64,000 nt of DNA from Gammaproteobacteria bacterium UBA4421 (GCA_002389675.1 DGQF01000032.1:1-64000); one strand, 5' to 3'; counted from the stretch's first letter, positions 1 to 9,605 are shown. Notes: a model not told the origin generated them from the letters alone. Numbers and translations are program-made.

Positions 1-1101
1 CAGGCCTTTCGTGATGCTGGGGGGGTTGAGGAACCACCGGTGGGTGGTTGTGATGATGACATGCTGTACATCATGTATACCTCCGGAACCACCGGCCTAC
101 CTAAAGGGGTCGTGCATACCCACAATACGGCAATTTGGGCGGTGATAACCATCGGCGCAACCAGTGATTATCAAACCAACGACCGCTACTTGGCATGCTT
201 GCCGATGTTTCATGTAGGTGCATTGACCCCGCTGGCGGTGAACGTTTGGCGCGGAGCAGCCAGCATTGTGATGCGTAGTTTTGATCCGAATCGTGCATGG
301 CAGCTGATTCAGGATGAAAAAATCACCATCGGATTGGCGGTGCCCGCTATGCTGAATTTCATGACGCAGGTTGATTACAGCCAATACGATTATTCGTCAC
401 TGCGGTGGATGATGACGGGTGCAGCGCCGGTGCCGGTGGCGTTAAATTTTAAGTGTCACGACATCGGCGTGAATTTGCTGCAAATCTACGGGCTCACCGA
501 GACCTGCGGCCCAACTTGTATCATGGATGCGGAAAATTCGTTGCTCAAACCGGCCTCGACGGGACGCGCATTTTTTCATACCGATGTGCGTATTGTTGAC
601 GACGAAGGCCGTGATTGCCCGCCTGATGAAGCGGGTGAAGTATGGGTCAAAGGGCCGCATATTATGCGCGAATACTGGAATCGTCCCGAGGCTACAGCGG
701 AGTCGTTGGTCGACGGGTGGTTTCGCACGGGTGATGTTGCGATGATGGATGAAGAGGGATTTGTCTCGATTCAGGATCGAATCAAAGACATGATCATCTC
801 TGGCGGAGAAAATGTTTATCCTGCTGAGATTGAAGGAGTGTTAGCAGCGCATTCGGGTATTGTCGAGGCGGCGGTCATTGGGCAGGACAGTGAGCGGTGG
901 GGCGAGTCGCCGCTGGCCATTGTCGTTAAAAAAGACGCGGCGTTAACCGAGGCTGAGGTGATAAATTTCTGCCAAGGTAAACTGGCAGGATTCAAACAGC
1001 CCAAGCAAGTCGTCTTTGTTGACGTCATTCCGCGAAATCCCAGTGGCAAAATCCTCAAACGGGTTCTACGTGAACAATTTCCGGAGCCTGCGCCGGTTTA
1101 G
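1..1101 (+). CDS. Acyl-CoA synthetase (AMP-binding), 5' end cut by window
   Basis: C-terminal two thirds of an ANL-superfamily acyl-CoA ligase, which adenylates a carboxylic acid and transfers it to CoA. The frame is open from the first base, so the true start lies upstream of the window. Visible motifs are the phosphate-binding loop TSGTTGLPKG near base 80, the YGLTETCG adenine-binding motif near base 490, the hinge region GWFRTGD...DRIKDMIISGGENVYP, and the C-terminal PSGKILKR carrying the catalytic lysine. The fold suits fatty-acid or aryl-acid substrates; the substrate cannot be read from the sequence. With the enoyl-CoA hydratase downstream it fits acyl-CoA catabolism. Confidence 0.93.
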   Translation, partial: QAFRDAGGVEEPPVGGCDDDMLYIMYTSGTTGLPKGVVHTHNTAIWAVITIGATSDYQTNDRYLACLPMFHVGALTPLAVNVWRGAASIVMRSFDPNRAWQLIQDEKITIGLAVPAMLNFMTQVDYSQYDYSSLRWMMTGAAPVPVALNFKCHDIGVNLLQIYGLTETCGPTCIMDAENSLLKPASTGRAFFHTDVRIVDDEGRDCPPDEAGEVWVKGPHIMREYWNRPEATAESLVDGWFRTGDVAMMDEEGFVSIQDRIKDMIISGGENVYPAEIEGVLAAHSGIVEAAVIGQDSERWGESPLAIVVKKDAALTEAEVINFCQGKLAGFKQPKQVVFVDVIPRNPSGKILKRVLREQFPEPAPV

Positions 1102-1160
1102 TGTGGCAGCTGATTGCATCGGGTGGTTGCCGGTCGGTTCATCGGCAACCTCGCAAACAG

Positions 1161-2048
1161 CTAATGAGTGTCGGGGCAGGGGCCCGTTTCAACCTGGATG
1201 GTTGAGTGGTCGATGCCAAACTCGGTGGCAAGCAGAGATTTGATGTCTGCGACCACCTCCTGAACCTGCGTCTGTTCTGGAACCAAAGCATGTAGTGTGA
1301 GTAGCGGTTTTTCGGCGGTCAACGCCCAGGCGTGGACGTGGTGGACTTCGACAACCGCGGGGATCGCACGGCACAAGGTCTGTTTGATTTCCCCAAGGTC
1401 AACGTTTTGAGGCACGCCTTCAAGTAAAATATGCGTCGATTCTTTGAGCACTCGATATGCGCCTCGGGCAAGGATCACCACAATTAGGAGCGTGAGTACC
1501 GGGTCGGCATACAGCCAGCCAAAAAAGTAAACGGCGATCGCGGCCAACATGGCGGCCGCTGAACCCAGAAGGTCTCCGAGCACGTGTAACATCGCTGACC
1601 TTATATTGGCGTTATTCGATGTGCCGTGCAGCCAACGAAATGCGATCAGATTGACGATGAAGCCCACCGCAGCAACCGCCAGAGCCGGCAGAGGTAACAT
1701 TGGCTCTGGATGTGCCAAACGAGTGAGGGCTTCGATGGCAATCCAGATCACTAAAGCGGTCAAGGTCAGTCCGTTGATGAAGGCCGCCAGCACCTGAAAA
1801 CGGTGGTAGCCATAACTGAGTTTGTGGTCGTAGCCTTTGGCAGAAACCCGCGCAGCCCACCAAGACAGTCCTAATGCTGTGGCGTCTAAAAACATATGAC
1901 CGGCATCAGCAATCAAAACCAGCGCATTGGTCATGATGCCCGCAATGAGTTCTATCACCATAAAGCCGGCAATCAGAAAAAAAGCGCCGCCTAAAACGTG
2001 AGTGTCGTGGCTGTGGCTGTGGCTGTGGTGGTGAGAGCTTTGGGTCAC
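1161..2048 (-). CDS. Cation diffusion facilitator family metal exporter
   Basis: 295-residue inner-membrane CDF transporter, expected to exchange Zn2+, Cd2+ or Co2+ for protons. The N-terminus is a His/Ser-rich metal-binding tail made by a short tandem repeat in the DNA. About six membrane segments follow. Helix 2 holds the metal-site pattern D48, H51, D55 (ADAGHMFLD) and helix 5 holds the matching HVLGD motif. The last 90 residues form the cytoplasmic dimerisation domain with HHVHAW. Length and motifs are those of the CzcD/ZitB group; the metal is not determined. It converges with the acyl-CoA synthetase. Confidence 0.93.
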   Translation of the reverse strand: MTQSSHHHSHSHSHDTHVLGGAFFLIAGFMVIELIAGIMTNALVLIADAGHMFLDATALGLSWWAARVSAKGYDHKLSYGYHRFQVLAAFINGLTLTALVIWIAIEALTRLAHPEPMLPLPALAVAAVGFIVNLIAFRWLHGTSNNANIRSAMLHVLGDLLGSAAAMLAAIAVYFFGWLYADPVLTLLIVVILARGAYRVLKESTHILLEGVPQNVDLGEIKQTLCRAIPAVVEVHHVHAWALTAEKPLLTLHALVPEQTQVQEVVADIKSLLATEFGIDHSTIQVETGPCPDTH

Positions 2049-2206
2049 GACAGATAATGTTTACACAGGGAGCACCAGTATAGCGCTAACTTCGATGCAG
2101 GTGCTGATGTGGCAGAATTTAATGTATTTAGTCCGATTTTCGAGGTGTTGTTGGTCAGCATAAGACTTTGCGCTAATCTGCAGGTTTATGTTCACAGGAG
2201 AGTGAT

Positions 2207-2989
2207 ATGGAGCGCATGCAGTTAGACTTTGTTGGATCAGTTGCCGTGCTAAAATTTAACCATCCGCAGGTAATGAATGCGGTGGGCGCGCAGATGCTCG
2301 CAGATCTGGCGGAGTCTATTTTACAGATCAAGGATCCTTCTAATGGCGCGCGCTGTTTGCTCCTGACCGGGCAGGGGCGGGGATTTTGTGCAGGCGCCAA
2401 TCTGCAGGATGACGTCAATACAGATAAGCGTAATGGCGCAGGTGCTTCTCTACGTGGAGCTTATCACCCATTGTTGTTTGAGCTGCGCGGCCTAGATATG
2501 CCAATGGTGACGGCCGTTAATGGCGCAGCAGCGGGGGTCGGCATGAGTTTTGCGATGATGGGAGATATCGTCTGTGCGGCAAAGTCGGCTTATTTTCTGC
2601 AAGCATTTGCGAAAATAGGGCTGATTCCTGATGGCGGGTCGACCTTTATGTTGCCGAGATTGGTTGGTTGGGGGCGCGCTATGGAGCTGTCGTTGTTGGC
2701 CGAGCGATTGTCTGCTGAAAAAGCAATGGAGTGGGGCCTGGTTAATCGTCTTTATGAGGACCAGGATGATTTGATGGCGGGCGCGCTGCAGATTGCGCAG
2801 AAATTGGCTAACGGACCGCGGTCTTTGTCGCTGATCCGCAAGGCTTATTGGCAAACCTGGCAGAATTCTTTTGAACAGCAATTAGAACTGGAAGCACAGC
2901 TGCAAAATGAAGCCGGCAAGTCAAAAGATTTTGCCGAAGGTGTGCAGGCTTTTTTACAGAAAAGAGACGCCCAGTTCAAAGGCAGTTGA
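2207..2989 (+). CDS. Enoyl-CoA hydratase/isomerase family protein
   Basis: 260-residue crotonase-fold enzyme acting on 2-enoyl-CoA thioesters. The oxyanion-hole segments are GRGFCAGANL (about residue 60) and NGAAAGVGMSFAMMGD (about residues 104-120). The segment GLIPDGGSTFMLPRLVG is typical of PaaG-like isomerases/hydratases, so it could be an isomerase rather than a hydratase. The ATG is preceded by AGGAG at a normal distance. Its stop is one base from the stop of the convergent deacetylase-like gene. Confidence 0.93.
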   Translation: MERMQLDFVGSVAVLKFNHPQVMNAVGAQMLADLAESILQIKDPSNGARCLLLTGQGRGFCAGANLQDDVNTDKRNGAGASLRGAYHPLLFELRGLDMPMVTAVNGAAAGVGMSFAMMGDIVCAAKSAYFLQAFAKIGLIPDGGSTFMLPRLVGWGRAMELSLLAERLSAEKAMEWGLVNRLYEDQDDLMAGALQIAQKLANGPRSLSLIRKAYWQTWQNSFEQQLELEAQLQNEAGKSKDFAEGVQAFLQKRDAQFKGS

Positions 2990-2990
2990 T

Positions 2991-3938
2991 TCATCTAGAG
3001 ACCGCTGGCGCTAAGTGCGCCAGGTGGGTTTCGACGCTTTGGGTCAAAGCCTGTAGATCATAGCCGCCCTCGAGTGTTGATATTACGCGTCCTTCACTGT
3101 ACTGGTTGGCGGTGCTGACGATGAGATCAGTGATCCAGGCATAATCATCTTCCACCAGATTGAGCTGTGCCAAAGGGTCTCTCTGGTGGGCGTCAAAACC
3201 GGCCGAAACAAGAATAAGCTCGGGGGCATGTCGTTCTAGAGCCGGCAGCCAATCGGCTTCAATTTGACGGCGAAATTCGGTGCCTGCAGTGCCTGCTGCC
3301 AATGGCGTGTGGATAAGATGATCGCGGCGCACATCAAATTTTCGGTTTGGATAATGGGGATGTTGAAAACTTGAGCACACCATTACAGCGGGGTTGTCGG
3401 TGAAGATGTCCACCGTGCCATTGCCGTGATGTACGTCAAAGTCGAGTATGGCAACTCGCTCGATGGTCGGGCTTGCTAATGCTTTTAGCGCACCGATGGC
3501 GATGCTGTTGAACAAACAGAAGCCCATGGCGGCATCACGTTCAGCATGATGCCCGGGCGGGCGAACGGCGCAAAAGACGCGTTGGGTCCTGCCGCTGATC
3601 AGGTCATCGATGCCGTTGCAGACCGCACCTGCGGCCAAGCGAGCTGCAGTTAAACTGTGTTGACTCATCCAAGTGTCTGGGTCGACCGGAACCATTGACG
3701 TCTTGTCTGCTTCTAGGTTGTCATTTGTTGCGAAGGTTGTTATGTCCTTGACATGCGCAAGGCTATGCGCCCGCTGGATATCGACGTCTTTGGCTTGCTC
3801 AGGGGCCAGCATCGGGTGATCGTCGATAAACCCGCAGGCCTTGAGGTGATTGAGCACCGCCGCTAGACGCTCCGGGCGTTCGGGGTGCCCATTGGGGACT
3901 CTGTGCTCAAGGCAGCGAGTGTCGGTATACAGGTGCAC
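2991..3938 (-). CDS. Histone deacetylase family protein
   Basis: 315-residue arginase/deacetylase-fold hydrolase, probably acting on acetylated polyamines or other acetyl-amides in the cytoplasm. The HPERPER motif is at residues 18-24, the catalytic pair H130-H131 lies in RPPGHHAERD, and the zinc ligands are D168, H170 (DFDVHHGNG) and D249 (AGFDAHQ). Length is normal for the bacterial HDAC-like (AcuC/acetylpolyamine amidohydrolase) group. The true substrate is unknown; members of this family often sit near acyl-CoA genes, as here. Confidence 0.92.
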   Translation of the reverse strand: MHLYTDTRCLEHRVPNGHPERPERLAAVLNHLKACGFIDDHPMLAPEQAKDVDIQRAHSLAHVKDITTFATNDNLEADKTSMVPVDPDTWMSQHSLTAARLAAGAVCNGIDDLISGRTQRVFCAVRPPGHHAERDAAMGFCLFNSIAIGALKALASPTIERVAILDFDVHHGNGTVDIFTDNPAVMVCSSFQHPHYPNRKFDVRRDHLIHTPLAAGTAGTEFRRQIEADWLPALERHAPELILVSAGFDAHQRDPLAQLNLVEDDYAWITDLIVSTANQYSEGRVISTLEGGYDLQALTQSVETHLAHLAPAVSR

Positions 3939-4361
3939 ATTAAAACCCTCAGTGATTTAAAACTCAGTCCCGTGCGCTGTTTGGCGGCCTAAAATCTTTG
4001 TGCGGCCACAATCTGTGGGCTGGAGCGTGATTTTTTGTGGTCGTGACTAGGCTAAACAAACGCATCAATGTGATCAGCTAAGGGCTCAGCTTAACCGATT
4101 TATTGCTGATGGTCTTGATGGCCAGATGAAGTCTGCGGCGGTCAAGCGGATGTTGGTTAACCTAAAAAACCCTATTAAGGCGTGGGTGGGTTGGGCCCAC
4201 CCGGTACCAGCGGCGAACTGGGCTTTTGCATGTGATATTGGTTGATCGACCTTTGGACAACCTCAGGATGAAAAAAGAATTTGCAGATGTGATTCCAATT
4301 TCATTCGTCGACTGCAGCAGATTTAGGTTTATGATGCTGTCTTTTGTAGTCGGGGGTCACC
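3939..4361. other. Gene-poor 423-bp interval
   Basis: Between the start of the deacetylase-like gene and the small membrane protein no convincing gene is seen. It must hold the promoters of both divergent transcripts. A GC-rich hairpin at 4184-4202 is the only clear structure. A 39-codon ATG frame at 4126-4245 has no clear ribosome-binding site and is not called. Confidence 0.6.
4184..4202. other. GC-rich inverted repeat
   Basis: Perfect 7-bp stem GGGTGGG/CCCACCC with a 5-base TTGGG loop, about 160 bp upstream of the membrane-protein gene. There is no T-run after it, so it is not a standard terminator; it might be a leader structure. Confidence 0.4.
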
Positions 4362-4733
4362 ATGGGAGGGGTTCTATTGGCATTACGCACCCTCATCTGT
4401 ATGGGCATAGGCGTGCTGGTCTGGTATGTATTGGTGTTCATAGTTAAGATGCCTTTGTCCGGTCTGGGTATCTTGATGCCCGTTTGGTTTGGTGGGCTTG
4501 CCGGGGGAATTGTGGCTGTTATTTTCTCACCCCAACAAGGGGTGATGATGGCATTCACCAGTGGTGTATTGTTGGCGCTTGGCTTCTTGTGGGTGCGACA
4601 TGGATTGATGGATGTTGGTCTAGGCACCAATACATTGGTTTCATTGTGGCCGGTATGGTTTCCAGCCGCGTTTTATGTCGGGGCGTATACGTATCTGACT
4701 TTTCTTGTATACAGGGCAAAAAAACATGGCTAA
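4362..4733 (+). CDS. Small polytopic membrane protein of unknown function
   Basis: 123-residue protein with about four hydrophobic segments (residues 5-27, 35-56, 60-76 and 90-115) and a short basic tail (YRAKKHG). I recognise no family. A GGGGGT stretch 6 to 7 bases before the ATG can serve as a ribosome-binding site. The last eight bases overlap the start of the CoA-transferase gene (ATGGCTAA), so the two are probably translationally coupled. That, plus the hydrophobic pattern, makes it a likely real gene, perhaps an accessory membrane component for the same substrate. Confidence 0.72.
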   Translation: MGGVLLALRTLICMGIGVLVWYVLVFIVKMPLSGLGILMPVWFGGLAGGIVAVIFSPQQGVMMAFTSGVLLALGFLWVRHGLMDVGLGTNTLVSLWPVWFPAAFYVGAYTYLTFLVYRAKKHG

Positions 4734-5952
4734 TTTTGAGCGTCGGTTGCGTCAACTGATTCAACCGGGTCAGCGGATATTTGTTGCGGGCAGCAGCAAC
4801 GAACCCACTGCCTTGCTCGAACAGTTGGCGCTTCTGCAGTTGCCACAGGGGCTGCGCTTTCTACAGTTCCCTATTGGCGGTTATAACAATACGGATTTCA
4901 CGCAGTTCAACAGTACTGCAACCTTAACAACTTTCTTCATGACACCAGCGCTGCGGATGGCGGATCCTCAGCGGTTGCACTTTTTGCCGATGCAAATGCG
5001 TTGGGTCTACGACTATCTGGCCAATCAGGTTGATGTGGCGCTAATTCAAGTCGCAAAAGATGCCCAGGGTGTTTTGCGTCTGGGGCCTAATGTTGATTTT
5101 GTGGCAGCGGTGTTGAATAGCGCCAAGGTTGTGATTGCTGAGTTGAATCATAATCTGCTGGCGCCCGCGGGTAGTCCAGTTATCGGTGCGGATAAAATTG
5201 ATCTTTTGTATGAGAGCGAGCGAGATTTGACGACACTGCCGCCGCCAAAAGTAGATCAGGCAGCGCGAGAGATCGGGGCTCACGTAGCGACGTTAATCAA
5301 CGATGGTGACTGCTTGCAGACCGGTATTGGGGCAATTCCCGCTGCGATACTGCAACAGCTGGAAGATAAAAACGACTTAGGGTTGCACGGTGGGTTGATT
5401 GATGATGCGGGCATGCATTTGATTGTGAAGGGGAACGTATCTGGGCGTTGTAAACCTATAGATACGGGACTGCACGTCACGGGTATGGCGCTTGGAAGCC
5501 CTCAACTGCTGGATTGGCTGTCGCGGACACCAGAGGTGGTTTTTCGAGGCGCAAATCATACCCATGAGGTTAGCACCATCGCCCGCCTGCCTAATTTTGT
5601 TTCGGTAAATTCAGCTGTAGAAATAGATCTGTTCGGGCAAGTTAATGCTGAATACGCAGGAGGGCGGCAGATATCAGGCACGGGTGGTTCGGTGGATTTT
5701 ATGCGGGCGGCAAAATCCTCCGCGGGCGGGCGCTCGATTGTTGCGATGAACGCCACTGCGCGAGGGGGCACGGTATCCAGAATTGTGCCGCGGGTGGAGA
5801 TGGTCACTGCGCTGCGCACAGATGTGGATATGGTGGTCACAGAATTTGGCGTTGCGGATATTAAATATTTGCCCAACCGTCAGCGTGCGCAAGCATTGAT
5901 TGCCATTGCTGCGCCGCAATTTCGGCAGGCACTGGCTGCTGCGTTGAATTAA
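4726..5952 (+). CDS. Acetyl-CoA hydrolase/CoA-transferase family protein
   Basis: 408-residue enzyme of the 4-hydroxybutyrate CoA-transferase/acetyl-CoA hydrolase family, which moves CoA between acids through a glutamyl-CoA intermediate. The likely catalytic glutamate is E299 in NSAVEIDLFGQVN, followed by the glycine-rich GGRQISGTGGSVDF loop that binds CoA. An alternative ATG seven codons upstream exists, but the ATG at 4726 overlaps the stop of the preceding gene and gives the family N-terminus. Substrate is unknown. Confidence 0.88.
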   Translation: MANFERRLRQLIQPGQRIFVAGSSNEPTALLEQLALLQLPQGLRFLQFPIGGYNNTDFTQFNSTATLTTFFMTPALRMADPQRLHFLPMQMRWVYDYLANQVDVALIQVAKDAQGVLRLGPNVDFVAAVLNSAKVVIAELNHNLLAPAGSPVIGADKIDLLYESERDLTTLPPPKVDQAAREIGAHVATLINDGDCLQTGIGAIPAAILQQLEDKNDLGLHGGLIDDAGMHLIVKGNVSGRCKPIDTGLHVTGMALGSPQLLDWLSRTPEVVFRGANHTHEVSTIARLPNFVSVNSAVEIDLFGQVNAEYAGGRQISGTGGSVDFMRAAKSSAGGRSIVAMNATARGGTVSRIVPRVEMVTALRTDVDMVVTEFGVADIKYLPNRQRAQALIAIAAPQFRQALAAALN

Positions 5953-5975
5953 TTTTGCAGGTATGGCCGGCTTGA

Positions 5976-8099
5976 TCAGCGATCGTTTAGCTGGTGGTTG
6001 GTTTGCAGCAGTTGAATCATAAAAGCATATTCCTCAGCAAGTTCTTTGAGCGCTTCAAATCGCCCTGATTGCCCCCCATGTCCTGCTGCCATGTTGGTCT
6101 TGAGCAACAGGACTGTCCTGTCCTTTTTTAAGGTGCGCAATTTGGCGACATATTTTGCCGGTTCCCAATAAGTCACTCTTGGATCGTTGAGTCCGGCGGT
6201 TACCAGCATGGGGGGATAGTGGCCGGGCTTGAGTTGGTCATAAGGTGAGTAGGCCTGGATGTTCAGAAAAGCTTTTGCGTCGGTAATTGGGTTACCCCAT
6301 TCCCCCCATTCGGGCGGAGTAAGTGGCAGTGTTTCGTCCAACATGGTGTTTAGTACGTCGACAAATGGTACGTGCGCTGCAACGGCCCCCCATAGTTCCG
6401 GAGCTTGATTGACTGCCGCGCCCATTAATTCGCCACCGGCACTGCCGCCGGCGATAGCAATACGACCCGGTTGGGTGATGCCGTTGGCAATAAGATGACG
6501 TGCACAATCTACAAAATCGTTGAACGTATTGGTGCGCTTATCGAGTTTACCGTCGAGATACCATTGATAGCCGAGGTCGTCGCCGCCGCGAATGTGTGCG
6601 ATCGCGTAGATAAAACCGCGTTCCAAGAGCGACAGTCGGGATGCAGAAAATGCCGGCGGCGTGGCGTAGCCGTAGGCGCCATAAGCGTATAGGTAAAGGG
6701 GGGCTGTGCCATCAAGTGGAGTGTCTTGGTGGTAGACCAGGCTGATTGGTACTTGCACGCCATCGCGAGCGCAAGCCATCCTGCGAGTAGTCACAAAGGT
6801 TTCCGGTGCATAACCGGTAGGGACGGTCTGTACCTTCAATGCGGTCAGCGAGCGGCTGTATAAGTCGTATTCATAAACGGTTTGTGGGGTGACCAAAGAG
6901 GTATAGCTTAGGCGGATAGACCCGCTGTCCGCATGGGGCTGGGAAGCCAAATTCACGCTGTAGGTCGCTTCTGGGAATTTGATGTGATGCTCGGTACTGT
7001 CCAGACCCACGATGCGAATGTTCTCCAGACCGTTAATGCGTTCCTCCACAATTAAGTGGCTGGTGAACATCAAGTGCCCGGTGAGGTAGGTATGCTTATC
7101 GCCCTCGATCCACAAGTGCCAGTCGTCGCTTTTTCGGCTGTGCTCAGGTGTTGTGAAGAGGTCAAAATTAGCATGACGAAGGTTACTTCTGATGACAAAT
7201 TGGTTATTGCCATGATCCACGTGGTACTCAACCTGGTCTTGCCGTTTGGCTAAACATTGGGGGGGGGCGTCAAATTGATCGCGGGGTAAGGTATAGACTT
7301 CGTTGTTGCTATGGCCTGCGCTGTTGATCAATAGGTAACGCTCAGACTGACTCAGATCAATGCTTACTCGGTAGGTCGGATCGGGCTCTGCAAAAACCAG
7401 TCGATCTGCTCCGATTTGATTCAACTGGTGTTGATAAACTTCCAGTGGCTGCCATTGGGCATTCACGACAACATACATCAATGCGCTGCTGTCGGCGCTC
7501 CAGATCGGGGTGTCTATGGTGTTGACGATTGCCGGGCTCAGTGGCTGCCTCGTCGCAAGGTCGATGATATGCAGGGTATACCGCTCGCTACCGTCAACGT
7601 CGATACTATAGGCGAGTTTGCTATTGTCGGGACTGACCGCAAGCGCACCGAGGTCGAAATAAGGTTTGTCCTTAGCCAAAGTGCCCTCGTCGAGTAACAC
7701 CTCCCAGGCTTCATCTTCGTTCAATTGTGCAGGTTCTGCGGGTGCTCGATACCACTTGCGGTATTGGGCATGCTTGTTGAACCGCCACTGATAGCGGTAG
7801 CCGTTTTTGGTATAGGGAACGCTTGCGTCGGTGGCCGGGCGGCGGGCTTTCATCTCGCCAAACAAGGCGTCGATCGAGCTTTTTAATGGGGACATATAAG
7901 CGTCGAAGTAGGCGTTCTCGGCCTCGAGATAAGCCAGTATTTCGGGGTGATTGACGTCGGGGTACTGCGCGTCGCGTAACCAAGCAAATGGATCGTCCAC
8001 GGTGATGCCGTGATGGCGATATTGGTGGGGCTTCTGCGCTGCTTCGGGTGGCGGGCCTATGTTGTCATGGTCTCGGCTGAGGCGTTTGGTATCGGACAT
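5976..8099 (-). CDS. ptrB: Oligopeptidase B (S9 family serine peptidase)
   Basis: 707-residue prolyl-oligopeptidase-family enzyme that cuts short peptides after basic residues. An N-terminal seven-blade propeller region (about residues 80-420) is followed by an alpha/beta-hydrolase domain. The catalytic triad is S553 in GGSAGGELMG, D639 in AGLNDPRV and H674 in AAGHGGQSGR. The AHIRGGDDLGYQWYLDGK segment is typical of the family. Length agrees with the usual 680-720. A run of nine C's in the coding strand (7259-7267) keeps the frame. It diverges from the AhpD-like gene across about 105 bp. Confidence 0.93.
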   Translation of the reverse strand: MSDTKRLSRDHDNIGPPPEAAQKPHQYRHHGITVDDPFAWLRDAQYPDVNHPEILAYLEAENAYFDAYMSPLKSSIDALFGEMKARRPATDASVPYTKNGYRYQWRFNKHAQYRKWYRAPAEPAQLNEDEAWEVLLDEGTLAKDKPYFDLGALAVSPDNSKLAYSIDVDGSERYTLHIIDLATRQPLSPAIVNTIDTPIWSADSSALMYVVVNAQWQPLEVYQHQLNQIGADRLVFAEPDPTYRVSIDLSQSERYLLINSAGHSNNEVYTLPRDQFDAPPQCLAKRQDQVEYHVDHGNNQFVIRSNLRHANFDLFTTPEHSRKSDDWHLWIEGDKHTYLTGHLMFTSHLIVEERINGLENIRIVGLDSTEHHIKFPEATYSVNLASQPHADSGSIRLSYTSLVTPQTVYEYDLYSRSLTALKVQTVPTGYAPETFVTTRRMACARDGVQVPISLVYHQDTPLDGTAPLYLYAYGAYGYATPPAFSASRLSLLERGFIYAIAHIRGGDDLGYQWYLDGKLDKRTNTFNDFVDCARHLIANGITQPGRIAIAGGSAGGELMGAAVNQAPELWGAVAAHVPFVDVLNTMLDETLPLTPPEWGEWGNPITDAKAFLNIQAYSPYDQLKPGHYPPMLVTAGLNDPRVTYWEPAKYVAKLRTLKKDRTVLLLKTNMAAGHGGQSGRFEALKELAEEYAFMIQLLQTNHQLNDR

Positions 8100-8204
8100 G
8101 GCAGGCCTGCTGTCGGTGCATATAATTCATCAGGATTGCCTAGTGCAGGTCAAAACGCAAACCCCTACACTCATGAGGCTAGTTTTTGTATTTTTGGAGT
8201 TTGT

Positions 8205-8855
8205 ATGCCGCATATTAATCCTCTACCGCGAGATACCCTCGAGGCCTTAGAACCGGTGTTCGCCAGCGCTGAAGCCAATATGGGGTTTGTCCCTAACAGT
8301 ATGCTGACCATGGCGCATATGCCGCAGTTGCCGATGGCGTTTGCGATGTTAGCAGGGGTGGTCATGGGAGCTGATTTAGCGCCGCAGTTAAGGCACTTCA
8401 GGCAAAATGTGCCGGCGGATTCGCGTGCTGATGAGGCATTGTCGCCGGACCTGGTTCAACTGATTGCCTATTGTGTGAGCTTGAGTGCCGGTTGTGGGTA
8501 TTGTCAGGCGCATACATCCCACAGCGGTCACAGTCGTGGTTTGGACGAAAATAAAATCAAACAAATTTTGATTTATGAATCTTCAGATGAATTTTCGGAC
8601 GCTGAAAAAGCGTTAATTGGCTTGGCATTGGCGGCTGGTGAGGTGCCTAATGGGTCAAGCGGTGAGCATTTTGAGGCCCTGCGTGAACATTTCAGTGAGC
8701 GGCAAATTGTGCAAATTGTTGGCGTAATTTCACTTTTTGGTTTTTTGAATCGATGGAATGACACCGTGGCGACACAATTGGAATCTGCGCCGTCTGAATT
8801 TGCTCATGGTGTGTTAGAAGCGTCGGGCTGGGCGCTCGGGAAACACGCGGGTTAA
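8205..8855 (+). CDS. AhpD/carboxymuconolactone-decarboxylase-like peroxidase-related protein
   Basis: 216 residues, with the CMD core ending in SAGCGYCQAHT: redox cysteines C97 and C100 with H103, the AhpD-type catalytic set. Such proteins reduce peroxides or act as thiol oxidoreductases. An upstream in-frame start would add 65 residues unlike the family, so the ATG at 8205 (MPHINPLPRD) is preferred. Four bases separate it from the SRAP gene, so the two are likely co-transcribed. Confidence 0.88.
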   Translation: MPHINPLPRDTLEALEPVFASAEANMGFVPNSMLTMAHMPQLPMAFAMLAGVVMGADLAPQLRHFRQNVPADSRADEALSPDLVQLIAYCVSLSAGCGYCQAHTSHSGHSRGLDENKIKQILIYESSDEFSDAEKALIGLALAAGEVPNGSSGEHFEALREHFSERQIVQIVGVISLFGFLNRWNDTVATQLESAPSEFAHGVLEASGWALGKHAG

Positions 8856-8859
8856 CCTG

Positions 8860-9579
8860 GTGTGCGGGCGTTTTTTCATAGCTGCAGAGCCGGTGGCACA
8901 GATGGTCATGGGTCTGTCAGGTCTCACTTATCAGGGGTCTGATGCCTACAATATGGCGCCGACCGAAACCGTTGAGGTGCTGCGTCGTGATTCGCAGGGC
9001 GCCCTTGAATTAGTGCCGATGCGCTGGTGGTTGACGCCTTCATGGGCAAAAACGCGCACCACCAAATACGCGATGTTTAACGCAAGATGCGAAACCGCTG
9101 CGGGCAGTGCGGCGTTCAAATTACCTTATCGAACACAACGCTGTGTGGTGCCGATTTCAGGTTTTTACGAGTGGTGCAAGATAAACAGCCAAAAGTTGCC
9201 TTTCCTGATTAGACCTGAGTTTGATTCTGGTATGCTGCTGGCAGGTTTGTGGGACAGTTGGCGTGACCCGCGGTTGCAGCTAGAACATCTGAGTTTTACG
9301 ATTTTAACCACCAGCGCACACGCGCAGATGGCACATATCCACGGGCGGCAACCTGTCATGTTATCTCCAGACAGCGCCTGCGCATGGTTGGATACCTCGC
9401 AGCCGACGGATTGTTTGACCACGCTGTTTGACTCGGTCATTCCAGTGTCTCTGCAGGTCGTGCCGGTAGCCAGTTATGTCAATAACACAAATCACGCTGA
9501 TCAGCGGTGTGTTGAAGCGGTTGGGCCTGCTGTATCTGTTTCGCCGAGCAACGTATCGGCGGATCCCTCAGTTGGATGA
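8860..9579 (+). CDS. SOS-response-associated peptidase (SRAP, YedK/HMCES-like)
   Basis: 239-residue SRAP-domain protein, expected to form a thiazolidine crosslink with abasic sites in single-stranded DNA through its N-terminal cysteine. The start is GTG, which places the catalytic Cys at position 2 (MCGRFF). Other active-site residues are visible: N74 (FNARCE), E104 (GFYEWC) and H161 (HIHGRQP). The start is certain because Cys2 must be exposed after Met removal. Length fits the family. Confidence 0.94.
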   Translation: MCGRFFIAAEPVAQMVMGLSGLTYQGSDAYNMAPTETVEVLRRDSQGALELVPMRWWLTPSWAKTRTTKYAMFNARCETAAGSAAFKLPYRTQRCVVPISGFYEWCKINSQKLPFLIRPEFDSGMLLAGLWDSWRDPRLQLEHLSFTILTTSAHAQMAHIHGRQPVMLSPDSACAWLDTSQPTDCLTTLFDSVIPVSLQVVPVASYVNNTNHADQRCVEAVGPAVSVSPSNVSADPSVG

Positions 9580-9605
9580 GTTGAGCATAAACAAAGGAGC
9601 GGCCC

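Noticed and set aside
2492..2881. 129-codon minus-strand frame inside the enoyl-CoA hydratase gene
   Set aside because: Shadow of the real gene on the opposite strand.
4126..4245. 39-codon frame with basic start
   Set aside because: No good ribosome-binding site and it spans a GC-rich hairpin; probably chance.
4226..4447. 73-codon plus-strand frame overlapping the small membrane protein
   Set aside because: It overlaps the better frame, has no clear start signal and its composition is unlike a real protein.
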